From Nitrospiraceae bacterium (GTDB lineage Bacteria; Nitrospirota; Thermodesulfovibrionia; UBA6902): a DNA stretch of 7,616 bases. Within the stretch, counting starts at the first letter, position 1. Each line of letters starts with the position of its first letter. The DNA is taken from the NCBI GenBank assembly GCA_020354155.1, contig CP070644.1:413118-420733 (forward strand), read 5' to 3'. A program made the translations under genes and the position numbers. Shown here piece by piece: positions 1 to 6,545 of this stretch. The notes beneath the pieces were generated by a model, which saw only the letters and a list, made by a program, of their open reading frames with translations, was not told where the DNA came from and did not search any database.

Positions 1-432
1 CAGGTAGACAACATTTGGAGACCGTAAGCAAGAAAATAAAAACTTTCTTGCCATAGGAGAATTTTTTCTCTTGCCTTACTTTCTTATAGGCGTTGATCTA
101 TGCGAATAATAAAGAGATTCCGGACTGACTCCATTGCACTGACGGATTTATCCCCAGATTTTCAACTGACTCAAATGAGTTCATGAACTTCAACTTTATC
201 AGTGAAATCAATGACATTCAATATTATTGAGAATTACAATTTAAAGAATAGTAGTTACGCGAGGTTGCTCCTGGAAACGGGGAATGGCAAAGATTGATCT
301 GAAAGTTCACATCTATATAAAATAGAGTCATCTTCAGGCCGGCTTCCTTGGACACTACTGCAGTCGGTACGTCCAACATCGTCTCAGCTATAGCAGCGTG
401 ACCTTCTGCCTTCAGATGGCTCTATTAAATTT
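1..432. other. Non-coding stretch, no recognised gene
   Basis: I see no credible protein gene in this stretch on either strand; frames are short and lack ribosome binding sites. The longest stretch I followed is a minus-strand frame of 65 codons (bases 227-421), with an internal ATG at 379 and no Shine-Dalgarno sequence. I do not recognise its translation. Bases 300-420 look richer in GC than the AT-rich flanks, so a decayed gene fragment is possible but unsupported. There is a perfect 12-base palindrome at 178-189 (AGTTCATGAACT) and an inverted repeat at 28-51. I find no tRNA and no insertion sequence end. The stretch lies downstream of the 6S RNA candidate, so part of it may be its 3' trailer. 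Confidence 0.5.
28..51. repeat. 8-bp inverted repeat (hairpin)
   Basis: GCAAGAAA at 28-35 is matched exactly by TTTCTTGC at 44-51 around an 8-base A-rich spacer. On the plus strand a run of six T follows ten bases after the stem (62-67), too far for a normal intrinsic terminator. On the minus strand there is no T-run after the stem. It is a short, AT-rich hairpin of unknown role. A second weak inverted repeat, GAGAA/TTCTC, lies at 57-70. Confidence 0.4.
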
Positions 433-613
433 AAGCGATGCCCCAGGTACATTAAACCCTTGAGCATTTTTTTCTAAGTGGGTGCATTGTTAGTTGTTTT
501 AGGCTTTCTCCTTTGCTCCGGAGACCTGCTCACCACAGCTAACTTCCGCTCCCTAACCTAGTTGCTTGATCCTCAGGCTCAATATTATCCGAGGTATCGC
601 ATTCTGTCTTTCT
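433..613 (-). ncRNA. ssrS: 6S RNA (SsrS) candidate
   Basis: The minus strand carries, in the right order, blocks that resemble Escherichia coli 6S RNA as I remember it: GGUGAGC (534-528), then an apical hairpin UCUCC/GGAGA (524-520 with 511-507), AAAGCCUAAAAC (507-496; E. coli has AAGCCUUAAAAC), GCUCAAGGGUUU (465-454; E. coli has UUCAAGGGUU) and GGGGCAUCGC near the 3' end (E. coli has GGCGGCAUCUC). GUUAG (543-539) can pair with CUAAC (493-489) next to the central bubble, and the ends close with GCGAU (600-596) and AUCGC (439-435). Length from the predicted start is about 180 bases, against 184 in E. coli. 6S RNA mimics an open promoter, binds sigma-70 RNA polymerase and lowers transcription in stationary phase. 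It has its own promoter at 620-647. Both ends are estimates; no clear intrinsic terminator follows. The usual ygfA neighbour is not present in the window. Confidence 0.82.
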
Positions 614-619
614 ACTTAT

Positions 620-647
620 ATTATAGCTCATTCTGCAGCCCAGTCAA
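620..647 (-). promoter_or_regulatory. Sigma-70 promoter for the 6S RNA candidate
   Basis: On the minus strand TTGACT (647-642) is followed after 16 bases by TATAAT (625-620). That is a 5/6 match to the -35 box and a perfect -10 box with near-ideal spacing. The predicted start is around 611-613, just before the closing stem of the 6S RNA candidate. The -35 box overlaps the TGA stop codon (646-644) of the radical SAM gene, so the RNA gene is packed directly against it. Confidence 0.75.
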
Positions 648-2221
648 TACACAACAGCGCTGTTTTTTCGCCTCTTGAAACCTTTCCCTTGGCTCATACA
701 CAAAGAATTAAAAAAAGGAGCATGATTTGAGGTAAAGAGGGGCGGATCTTTTTGCAGTATCTCTGAAACAGCCCTGTTTTTCTTGAATTCATCCTCAAGA
801 AAAAGCCTCACCTCTTTTCTGTTCCAGCCATGAGGATGAACAAAGTCAGTATACAGGGACAGGTCACCTTCATAAAAACTTCTGGTCTCATACTTCCCTG
901 CCTCAGGGCTGCAAAAGGGCATATTAAAAATCGCCATATTGAGAAAACCGATCTCCTCTTTGTGCATAGCGACAAATTCGAGTGTCCTTCTTGCCGCAGG
1001 CAGCGTCTCAGGAGGAGTACCAAAAATCAGGTAGACATAGGTCGCTATCCCCGCCCCTTTGAGTGTTTTCAAAACCAGAGATGCGGTCTGAATGTCAATA
1101 CCCTTGTTCATTCTGTCAAGTACTTGCTGATCTCCTGATTCCAGCCCGAGTTTCAGCATCACACACCCTGACCTTCTCAGAGCTGCGCAGAATTCATCAT
1201 CGGTAAGCAACGGGCTTATCCGCGCAAAACCATACCAAGGAACTCCCAATGGATTTGATGCAAGCCCCTTCAGCAGGACCGGGCTGATCGCATTGTCCAG
1301 TAAATGAACCAGGGAGGGTTTATTTTTTTCCTTCAGTTCATGGAGATCACTCATCGCTATCTTAAGAGGAACCGGGGTATAGGGATTACCTTCGGCCTGC
1401 TCCGGGCAGAAAGAACATTTATTCCAGTAGCATCCGGTAGATGCGCTGTAGGGAAGTATCCGGCCGGGGGCCAGATATTCATTCACAGGAAATACACTGT
1501 AATCAGGAAGCAGATGCTCCCGATGAGTTGTATCAACACCCAGTAGTTCAAGAAGTTTTCCTTCGCCAGGGCCTTGAACAAGATGATCAATGAGGCCCTG
1601 AAAGGGGTTCTGCCAGTCTGGATGGCTCATCCATGATGTGACCAGCCCTCCTCCGATAATAATCGTTAAACCCTGAAAATGCTGTTTCAGAAATCCGATC
1701 ATTGCAAAGGTGCACAGTGCCTGACTTAAATAATTTAGGGAAAAACCGACTATTGGACTATTTCCTTTCTGCACATGAGGCAACAGTCTCCTGCTGAAAT
1801 AGTGATAGTATGGATTTTCTTCCGGTGTCTCAGCAGCTCTCAACAGGTCATCACTCCTTACAGGTGATAGAACATCATGCCTGAAATTCGCAATGCCGGG
1901 GACTCCTCCATAACTGGCATGCTGTTCGGCAGCATGGTTCAGATCAATAACCGCCCTTTTGTACCGGTCAATATTCTGATAGGTCGAAAGATCCCTGATA
2001 GCTTCATGGTTGAAAGAGATAGTCCGAACTGACCGGGCAGTCCAGGTATCATGCTTTCTGTTTGTCTCCGGACCTGTGTTTTCAATAATGTACTGGAGCG
2101 CTTCGAGGTTTGCGTCAATAACAGTATGCTGCACCCCATACGATGCAAGCGCACCTGCAAGTATTGCCACACCAGCTGGTGGCTCACAGGGTTTAGCAAC
2201 AGGAGGATAAATAAGTATCAT
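644..2221 (-). CDS. B12-binding-type radical SAM protein
   Basis: This 525-residue protein has a Rossmann-like N-terminal part of the cobalamin-binding radical SAM type (roughly residues 1-225, with IIIGGG at 187-192 and QGPGEG at 216-221). A radical SAM core follows from about 255 to 440. The three cysteines that would hold the 4Fe-4S cluster are C264, C269 and C272, spaced CX4CX2C, in GCYWNKCSFC. LGLESGDQQVLDRMNKG (358-374) and YLIFGTPPET (397-406) are typical later core motifs, and SNHAPFF (498-504) is near the C-terminus. The N-terminal part shows DANLEA (36-41) where a cobalamin-ligating DXHXXG motif could sit, so base-off B12 binding through histidine is doubtful. Such proteins carry out radical methylations or ring rearrangements, but I cannot name the substrate. 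The ATG at 2221 has no obvious Shine-Dalgarno sequence. The gene starts 39 bases after the SemiSWEET gene on the same strand, so read-through from it is possible. Confidence 0.88.
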   Translation of the reverse strand: MILIYPPVAKPCEPPAGVAILAGALASYGVQHTVIDANLEALQYIIENTGPETNRKHDTWTARSVRTISFNHEAIRDLSTYQNIDRYKRAVIDLNHAAEQHASYGGVPGIANFRHDVLSPVRSDDLLRAAETPEENPYYHYFSRRLLPHVQKGNSPIVGFSLNYLSQALCTFAMIGFLKQHFQGLTIIIGGGLVTSWMSHPDWQNPFQGLIDHLVQGPGEGKLLELLGVDTTHREHLLPDYSVFPVNEYLAPGRILPYSASTGCYWNKCSFCPEQAEGNPYTPVPLKIAMSDLHELKEKNKPSLVHLLDNAISPVLLKGLASNPLGVPWYGFARISPLLTDDEFCAALRRSGCVMLKLGLESGDQQVLDRMNKGIDIQTASLVLKTLKGAGIATYVYLIFGTPPETLPAARRTLEFVAMHKEEIGFLNMAIFNMPFCSPEAGKYETRSFYEGDLSLYTDFVHPHGWNRKEVRLFLEDEFKKNRAVSEILQKDPPLFTSNHAPFFNSLCMSQGKGFKRRKNSAVVY

Positions 2222-2260
2222 GTATTGTGTACACTGAAAAAGGATAACAAGTTACCGCCA

Positions 2261-2521
2261 TTACCCGTATTTTATTTTAAATATAAGTATGCATGATGCC
2301 AGAACAAAGGAAACTGCATTCGCAATAATTACCGGAAAGGAACCGATAAGGATACCATACACCGTCCAGAGGAAAAGACCTGTTGCAAGAACAACGTACA
2401 TGGCAAGAGACAGATCTTTTGTCTCCTTTGTCTTTATGGTTTTCAGTACCTGAGGCAAAAAAGAAGCAGTTGTTAATGTACCGGCAATAAAGCCAAGTGC
2501 AGCAATATAATTAATCTCCAT
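2261..2521 (-). CDS. SemiSWEET-family sugar transporter (PQ-loop, MtN3-like)
   Basis: This 86-residue protein has three membrane helices (about 6-26, 38-60 and 64-83), the size and plan of bacterial SemiSWEETs, which dimerise to form a sugar pore in the inner membrane. The PQ motif is at residues 23-24 in FLPQVLK. W52 (in LFLWTVYG) and N68 (in PVIIANAV) are spaced as the sugar-pocket Trp and Asn of the Leptospira protein, which supports a working substrate site. The substrate cannot be told from sequence; glucose or sucrose is typical of the family. The ATG at 2521 has only a distant AGGGG upstream, so initiation may depend on the preceding gene, which ends 27 bases before. A sugar transporter has no obvious link to NQR, so it may simply share the transcript. 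Confidence 0.9.
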   Translation of the reverse strand: MEINYIAALGFIAGTLTTASFLPQVLKTIKTKETKDLSLAMYVVLATGLFLWTVYGILIGSFPVIIANAVSFVLASCILIFKIKYG

Positions 2522-2548
2522 ATAAACCGAGGCCCCTGTTTATTGTTT

Positions 2549-2710
2549 TCATTCGTCCTGGTGGCTGCAGCATTTGCCCTGATCCGTATTCTCTGAAGAG
2601 GAGCCGCAGGCACAGGATTTTCTTTTTTTGTATTTACTGAAGGAGAGGGCAAGACCCAATAATGTTATAGCAAACATAACGAATACAACGATAATGACAA
2701 ACTGAATCAT
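2549..2710 (-). CDS. nqrM: Small Cys-rich membrane protein, probable Na+-NQR maturation factor NqrM-like
   Basis: A 53-codon gene runs from the ATG at 2710 to the TGA at 2549, with GGAGG three bases before the start. The protein begins MIQFVIIVVF, has one membrane helix over residues 3-24, then a basic stretch (SKYKKRKS) and a cysteine-rich tail with C33, C35, C47 and C48 (CACG and CCSH). This matches the plan of NqrM (DUF539): an N-terminal anchor followed by four cysteines. NqrM is required to mature Na+-NQR and is thought to supply iron for the site between NqrD and NqrE. Known NqrM proteins are somewhat longer and carry a SCGG-type motif, which here reads SCACG. The position just after the nqr genes supports the call. 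The alternative is a FeoB-associated Cys-rich membrane protein, but no feo gene is nearby. The reading frame is solid; the name is an inference. Confidence 0.65.
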   Translation of the reverse strand: MIQFVIIVVFVMFAITLLGLALSFSKYKKRKSCACGSSSENTDQGKCCSHQDE

Positions 2711-2731
2711 ATTCCTCCGTCTCGACTCTGT

Positions 2732-3205
2732 TTAACTGTGTTTCTTTTTCCATTTCCAGTTCTCATAAAATTCAAGACTGACCATTTCATCAAGTTCTCT
2801 CAGCTGTTTTGTCCTCTCAGTAAAACCTGATCTGATAACATCCCTGGAGTAAAGAAGGCCGATATATTTCCCTTTCTTCTCTATGAGCAGGTGACGGGTC
2901 TGGTATCCCAGAAATTTGTCGATAAGCCGAAAAATATTGTCAGTATGAGGGGCTGTCTTGAGCGGAAAGGACATATGGTCACTGACTTTTGTGGTTTTAG
3001 GGTCATAGCCGTCCAGGACAGTATTTTTCATAAGGTCCCGTTCAGTCCATATACCGACATAATCACCATCCTTCCGTATAAGGACTGCATGACTGTTCTT
3101 TTCAAGCATCAACTTTACCGCTTCATAGACGGTGGTTTCAGGGGAAACACATAAGGGTTCCTCCCCGATGTCCTTTACAATCTCCTCAGCAGTTATGTTT
3201 ATCAT
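2732..3205 (-). CDS. CBS-domain pair protein
   Basis: This soluble 157-residue protein is essentially two CBS domains in tandem (about residues 17-64 and 77-128) plus a charged C-terminal helix ending WKWKKKHS. CBS pairs bind adenosine nucleotides such as AMP, ATP or SAM and act as energy sensors. The first domain keeps the ribose-phosphate motif GIWTERD (51-57). In the second, the equivalent GLLYSRD (116-122) has Y119 where Thr or Ser is usual, so only one site may be fully competent. The frame could extend five codons upstream to a GTG at 3220, but GGAGG at 3211-3215 sits five bases before the ATG at 3205 and decides the start. The gene lies between nqrF and the NqrM-like gene, 70 bases after nqrF. 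Regulation of NQR is possible but not shown. Confidence 0.92.
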   Translation of the reverse strand: MINITAEEIVKDIGEEPLCVSPETTVYEAVKLMLEKNSHAVLIRKDGDYVGIWTERDLMKNTVLDGYDPKTTKVSDHMSFPLKTAPHTDNIFRLIDKFLGYQTRHLLIEKKGKYIGLLYSRDVIRSGFTERTKQLRELDEMVSLEFYENWKWKKKHS

Positions 3206-3210
3206 AGATT

Positions 3211-3217
3211 CCTCCCT
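3211..3217 (-). promoter_or_regulatory. Ribosome binding site of the CBS gene
   Basis: AGGGAGG on the minus strand ends five bases before the ATG at 3205. It lies inside the five-codon extension that would start at GTG 3220, so it argues for the shorter protein. Confidence 0.75.
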
Positions 3218-3220
3218 CAC

Positions 3221-3275
3221 TATTAATCACTTGTCATTTGTCATTTATTATTCTTCATTTTGGATTTTTTATACA
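3221..3275. repeat. AT-rich intergenic tandem-like repeat between nqrF and the CBS gene
   Basis: The spacer is very rich in A and T. It contains an exact tandem of TGTCATT (3232-3245), followed by the related CTTCATT (3253-3259). On the minus strand this reads as successive AATGACA units. No terminator hairpin or convincing promoter is visible here, so transcription from nqrF may continue into the CBS gene. It is the only spacer of this size between nqrB and the CBS gene. Confidence 0.45.
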
Positions 3276-4511
3276 TCATCCTCCAAAATCGTCATACATA
3301 ATATTCTCAGGCTCAACTCCCAGGCCATCGAGCATCATGACAACTGAAGCAACCAGTGCCGGCGGTCCGCACAGGTAGTACTCACAGTCTTCAGGTGCAG
3401 GGTGGTCTTTCAGGTACAAATCGTAGAGACAATTCTGTACATAACCTTTGTATCCCTTCCATTCTTCCATAAGATGGGGACGGGACAGACTGATATGCCA
3501 CTCAAAATTGTCATATCTTTCCTGGAGTTTATTGAAGTCCTCTACATAAAAAGTCTCCCGGAGAGTCCGCGCTCCGTACCAGAAAGATACCTTTCTCTTT
3601 GTCTGAAGCCTCTTCAGTTGGTCAAATATATGGGATCTCAGCGGAGCCATGCCCGCACCTCCCCCTACAAAGATCATCTCATTGTCTGTATCGCGGGCAA
3701 AAAATTCTCCGAAAGGACCTGATATGGATACCCTGTCTCCCGGTTTCAGGCTGAAGAGATAGGATGATACCTTCCCCGGTGGTGCATCCGGTTTATAGGC
3801 AGGAGGAACGGCAATTCTCACATTTAATACAATAATCCCCTTCTCGTCAGGATAATTTGCCATGGAATAGGCGCGGAAAACAGGCTCGTCCACCTTTGAC
3901 GCATATTTCCACAGATCATATTTGTCCCACTCAACCCTGTAGTCCTCATCAATTTCAAAATCTCTGTAATGAATGCTATGAGGCGGTGCATCAACCTGAA
4001 CATATCCGCCTGCCCGGAAATGTACGTCTTCGCCCTCTGGCAGCTCAAGAATAAGCTCTTTGATAAAAGTCGTAACATTATGATTGGAACGAACCGTACA
4101 GAGCCACTTTTTTGAGGCAAAGACCTCGGGCGGTATCTCAAGCTTCATGTCATCCCTGACAGCTACCTGGCAGGATAAACGGCACTGATCACGAATCTCC
4201 CGCCGTGTTAGTTTGGATGTCTCCGTAGGCAGCACATGCCCGCCACCTTCTTTTATAACAACCCTGCACTGCCCGCAGGTCCCTCCGCCACCACATGCAG
4301 AGGGCACGTAAATCTTCTGGTCCGCCAGTACGTTCATAAGCTTGTTTCCAACAGGTACGACGAATTTATGTTCAGTGTCGTCATTAATAATGACTGAGGC
4401 GTTTCCACTGGCAACCAGTCTCGACCTTGCAAAGAGGATGAGCATGACGAGAAGGAAAATAATAAAGGTAAACATAAAGGTGCCCAGCAGAATTAGATTA
4501 ATTTCAGTCAT
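3276..4511 (-). CDS. nqrF: Na+-translocating NADH:quinone reductase subunit F
   Basis: NqrF is the NADH-oxidising entry subunit. The 411-residue protein has one N-terminal membrane helix (about 5-27), a ferredoxin-type 2Fe-2S domain with C73, C79, C82 and C114, and an FAD/NADH reductase domain. FAD contacts include RAYS (213-216) and GPFGEFF (265-271). The NADH site includes GGGAGMAP (283-290) and YYLCGPP (378-384, with C381), and the protein ends DDFGG. The whole length aligns with Vibrio NqrF as I recall it. The frame stays open upstream to 4673, but those 54 codons lie almost wholly within nqrE and do not belong to the family. The ATG at 4511 gives the normal N-terminus (MTEINLILLG) and lies 11 bases after the nqrE stop, preceded by a modest AAGGGA. 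Confidence 0.98.
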   Translation of the reverse strand: MTEINLILLGTFMFTFIIFLLVMLILFARSRLVASGNASVIINDDTEHKFVVPVGNKLMNVLADQKIYVPSACGGGGTCGQCRVVIKEGGGHVLPTETSKLTRREIRDQCRLSCQVAVRDDMKLEIPPEVFASKKWLCTVRSNHNVTTFIKELILELPEGEDVHFRAGGYVQVDAPPHSIHYRDFEIDEDYRVEWDKYDLWKYASKVDEPVFRAYSMANYPDEKGIIVLNVRIAVPPAYKPDAPPGKVSSYLFSLKPGDRVSISGPFGEFFARDTDNEMIFVGGGAGMAPLRSHIFDQLKRLQTKRKVSFWYGARTLRETFYVEDFNKLQERYDNFEWHISLSRPHLMEEWKGYKGYVQNCLYDLYLKDHPAPEDCEYYLCGPPALVASVVMMLDGLGVEPENIMYDDFGG

Positions 4512-4522
4512 GAATCTTTCCC

Positions 4523-5134
4523 TTAAAGCTGTATCCCTGAAAAAAGCATAAAGGCGATGGCCATCAATCCTGCTACAATGAAGGTTATGCCCATACCCCT
4601 CAGCCCCTTTGGGACATCGCTGTATTTCATCTTTTCCCTGATCCCTGCAAGGGCTATAACAGCAAGTGCCCAACCTGTTCCGGCGCCGAATCCATAAACA
4701 ACACTTTCAGGAAAGGTATAATTTCTCTCGACCATAAAGAGAGATCCTCCCAGTATGGCGCAGTTGACTGTAATCAGAGGGAGAAAAATTCCCAGTGTGG
4801 AATGAAGCACCGGCAGATATTTGTCAAGAAACATTTCGAGGATCTGCACCATGGCAGCAATAACAGCAATATAGGTAATTAATCCGATAAAGGTAAGGTC
4901 AGCATCAGGCAGGCCGGCCCAGGCCAGTGCGCCTTTCTTCAATATATGGGTGTAAATGACATTGTTCACGGGAATGGTAATAGTCATGACGGCAACAACC
5001 GCTATGCCAAGTCCTACAGCAGACTCTGCATTTTTCGATACAGCAAGAAAGGTGCACATGCCGAGAAAGAATGCAAGGGCAAGATTTTCTATAAAAACAG
5101 CTTTAATGAACAGTCCGAGGTAGTGCTCTATCAT
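4523..5134 (-). CDS. nqrE: Na+-translocating NADH:quinone reductase subunit E
   Basis: This 203-residue integral membrane subunit has about six helices and is homologous to NqrD with inverted topology. It keeps the family blocks FIENLALAFFLGMCTFLAVS (15-34), ITVNCAILGG (121-130) and REKMKYSDVP (166-175). C27 and C125 correspond to the two NqrE cysteines that, with two from NqrD, hold the iron site in the middle of the membrane. Compared with the Vibrio protein as I recall it, the loop around residues 66-80 is a few residues longer. The ATG at 5134 lies three bases after the nqrD stop. Its ribosome binding site GAGGAG is formed by the last codons of nqrD, so the two are probably translationally coupled. 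Confidence 0.98.
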   Translation of the reverse strand: MIEHYLGLFIKAVFIENLALAFFLGMCTFLAVSKNAESAVGLGIAVVAVMTITIPVNNVIYTHILKKGALAWAGLPDADLTFIGLITYIAVIAAMVQILEMFLDKYLPVLHSTLGIFLPLITVNCAILGGSLFMVERNYTFPESVVYGFGAGTGWALAVIALAGIREKMKYSDVPKGLRGMGITFIVAGLMAIAFMLFSGIQL

Positions 5135-5137
5135 GTG

Positions 5138-5758
5138 CTACTCCTCTTCCCTGAGTTGAGGTTTCCAGGTCCTCAGGACCCATATAAACAGTCCTACAAG
5201 GATAAACCCGCTGGGTGCAAGCAGGAACAGACCATTGGGAAGGTACCATCCTCCTTCAGACTGCAGTTTCAGCATTGTAATTCCCATCAGCTTCCCCGAT
5301 CCCAGCAGTTCCCTGAAAAAGGCAACGGCAACGAGCAGGATGCTGTAGCCAAGGCCGTTGCCGATACCGTCAACAAAACTGATTCCCGGCGGATTCTTCA
5401 GGGCAAAGACCTCTGTCCGTCCCATGACTATGCAGTTGGTAATAATCAGCCCCACAAATATTGACAACTGTTTACTCGTCTCATAGAGATAGGCCTTCAG
5501 GAACTGGTCAACAATAATCACCAGGGAGGCAATGATTGTCATTTCAACTATGATACGTATGGTGCCGGGCATGCCTTTTCGAATCATACTGACTGACAGG
5601 CTTGATAATGACATAACTGCAATGACAGCAAGAGACATGACAAGGGCGGTATCCATTCGTGTTGTAACGGCCAGTGCTGAACAGATACCCAGTATCTGCA
5701 CGGCAATCGGGTTTTTTTCAAAGAGCGGCTCAGTAAGCGCCTTGTAATACTTACCCAT
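5138..5758 (-). CDS. nqrD: Na+-translocating NADH:quinone reductase subunit D
   Basis: This 206-residue membrane subunit, with about six helices, is the partner of NqrE. Highly conserved stretches include NPIAVQILGICSALAVTT (16-33), IIVDQFLKAYLY (81-92) and GLIITNCIVMGR (103-114). C26 and C109 are the two cysteines expected to ligate the NqrD/NqrE iron centre. The ATG at 5758 overlaps the end of nqrC by eight bases and has a strong AAGGAGG six bases upstream (5765-5771). Length and start match the family. Confidence 0.98.
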   Translation of the reverse strand: MGKYYKALTEPLFEKNPIAVQILGICSALAVTTRMDTALVMSLAVIAVMSLSSLSVSMIRKGMPGTIRIIVEMTIIASLVIIVDQFLKAYLYETSKQLSIFVGLIITNCIVMGRTEVFALKNPPGISFVDGIGNGLGYSILLVAVAFFRELLGSGKLMGITMLKLQSEGGWYLPNGLFLLAPSGFILVGLFIWVLRTWKPQLREEE

Positions 5759-6545
5759 GAATTTCCTCCTTCAACCTTTTCAAGAAATGGGCATATCCCT
5801 CGTCTCCAAGCCAGAACCTGACCAGATTATCAACACCGATCGTTGTCCACGTCGCTCCTGAAAGGCCGTCTATCTCGTAGACTGCCTCACTTTTTTTTGT
5901 ATCAACATTCCCCTTTATAACTCTTATTTTCAGATTCCCCTGTTCGTCAAAGGCCTTCTTCCCTTTCCAGATATTCTTCCACCGGGGGTTATCGACCTCA
6001 CCTCCCAGGCCAGGGGTCTCACCATGCTCATAAATCGTAAATCCCTGCACAGTTCTCAGGTCACTACCAAGGGCAATAAACCCGTATAATGTAGACCAGA
6101 GGCCCTTCCCGTAAACAGGCAGAATAATTTTATCAACATTCCCGCTCTTCATTACAGGATAGACAACCATATATTTCGGCATCCGTCTGATCCCTGCCGC
6201 GTCCCTCTCAGCCGGAATGACTCTCCCGTGTTCTCTATCTGCCGCCACTGTCTGAATATCAAAATCCCTGATATTCAACCCTGATTCGAAGTCCTTCTGC
6301 TGCAACACCCTGCCCGACGCAAGTTCAACCAGAAGGGGCTGAATTTTTTCCTCATATATCTGGTTCAGGTCCCTGTTCCCGTCGAGAAGATCACCCGCCA
6401 TAAGTATATTTTTTATCCTGTCCAGCCTCCTGTTTTCTTCCTGGATTCCCTTGAGCGATACTGCTGCCGTAGAGACAAGCACCGAGCACACAATACAGAC
6501 CCCGAGAGCAATCATAATCGTTCTTTTCACACTTTCAGCGGGCAC
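5751..6545 (-). CDS. nqrC: Na+-translocating NADH:quinone reductase subunit C
   Basis: NqrC carries a covalently bound FMN on the periplasmic side. Counting from the GTG at 6545, it is 264 residues with one membrane helix (about 8-30) and a soluble domain. The motif HGETPGLG (174-181) and the flavin attachment motif SGAT (229-232, T232 as acceptor) are intact. ApbE normally attaches the FMN, but no apbE lies in the window. The frame also allows a TTG start three codons earlier (6554). However, AAGGAGG (6562-6556) sits only one base from that TTG and ten bases from the GTG, so the GTG is preferred. With the GTG start the N-terminus (MPAESVKRT) lines up with Vibrio NqrC. It overlaps nqrB by 11 bases. 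Confidence 0.97.
   Translation of the reverse strand: MPAESVKRTIMIALGVCIVCSVLVSTAAVSLKGIQEENRRLDRIKNILMAGDLLDGNRDLNQIYEEKIQPLLVELASGRVLQQKDFESGLNIRDFDIQTVAADREHGRVIPAERDAAGIRRMPKYMVVYPVMKSGNVDKIILPVYGKGLWSTLYGFIALGSDLRTVQGFTIYEHGETPGLGGEVDNPRWKNIWKGKKAFDEQGNLKIRVIKGNVDTKKSEAVYEIDGLSGATWTTIGVDNLVRFWLGDEGYAHFLKRLKEEIHG
5765..5771 (-). promoter_or_regulatory. Ribosome binding site of nqrD, inside nqrC
   Basis: A full AAGGAGG lies six bases before the nqrD ATG at 5758, within the last codons of nqrC. It is the strongest site among the nqr genes seen here and may allow re-initiation after nqrC. Confidence 0.8.

Noticed and set aside
28..67. Intrinsic terminator from the GCAAGAAA hairpin and T-run
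   Set aside because: The T-run starts ten bases after an AT-rich stem, so the geometry does not fit.
227..421. Minus-strand open frame of 65 codons in the left region
   Set aside because: It has no ribosome binding site, no recognised similarity, and is short enough to occur by chance.
2227..2234. GTGTACAC palindrome before the radical SAM start as an operator
   Set aside because: An isolated 8-base palindrome is common by chance, and no promoter boxes were evident around it.
3206..3220. GTG start of the CBS gene at 3220
   Set aside because: The ribosome binding site for the ATG at 3205 lies within this extension, at ideal spacing.
4512..4673. 54-codon N-terminal extension of nqrF
   Set aside because: It lies almost wholly inside nqrE, has no similarity to NqrF proteins, and the ATG at 4511 gives the normal family N-terminus.
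4946..5464. 172-codon plus-strand open frame
   Set aside because: It is antisense to the strongly conserved nqrD and nqrE genes and its translation looks like no known family.
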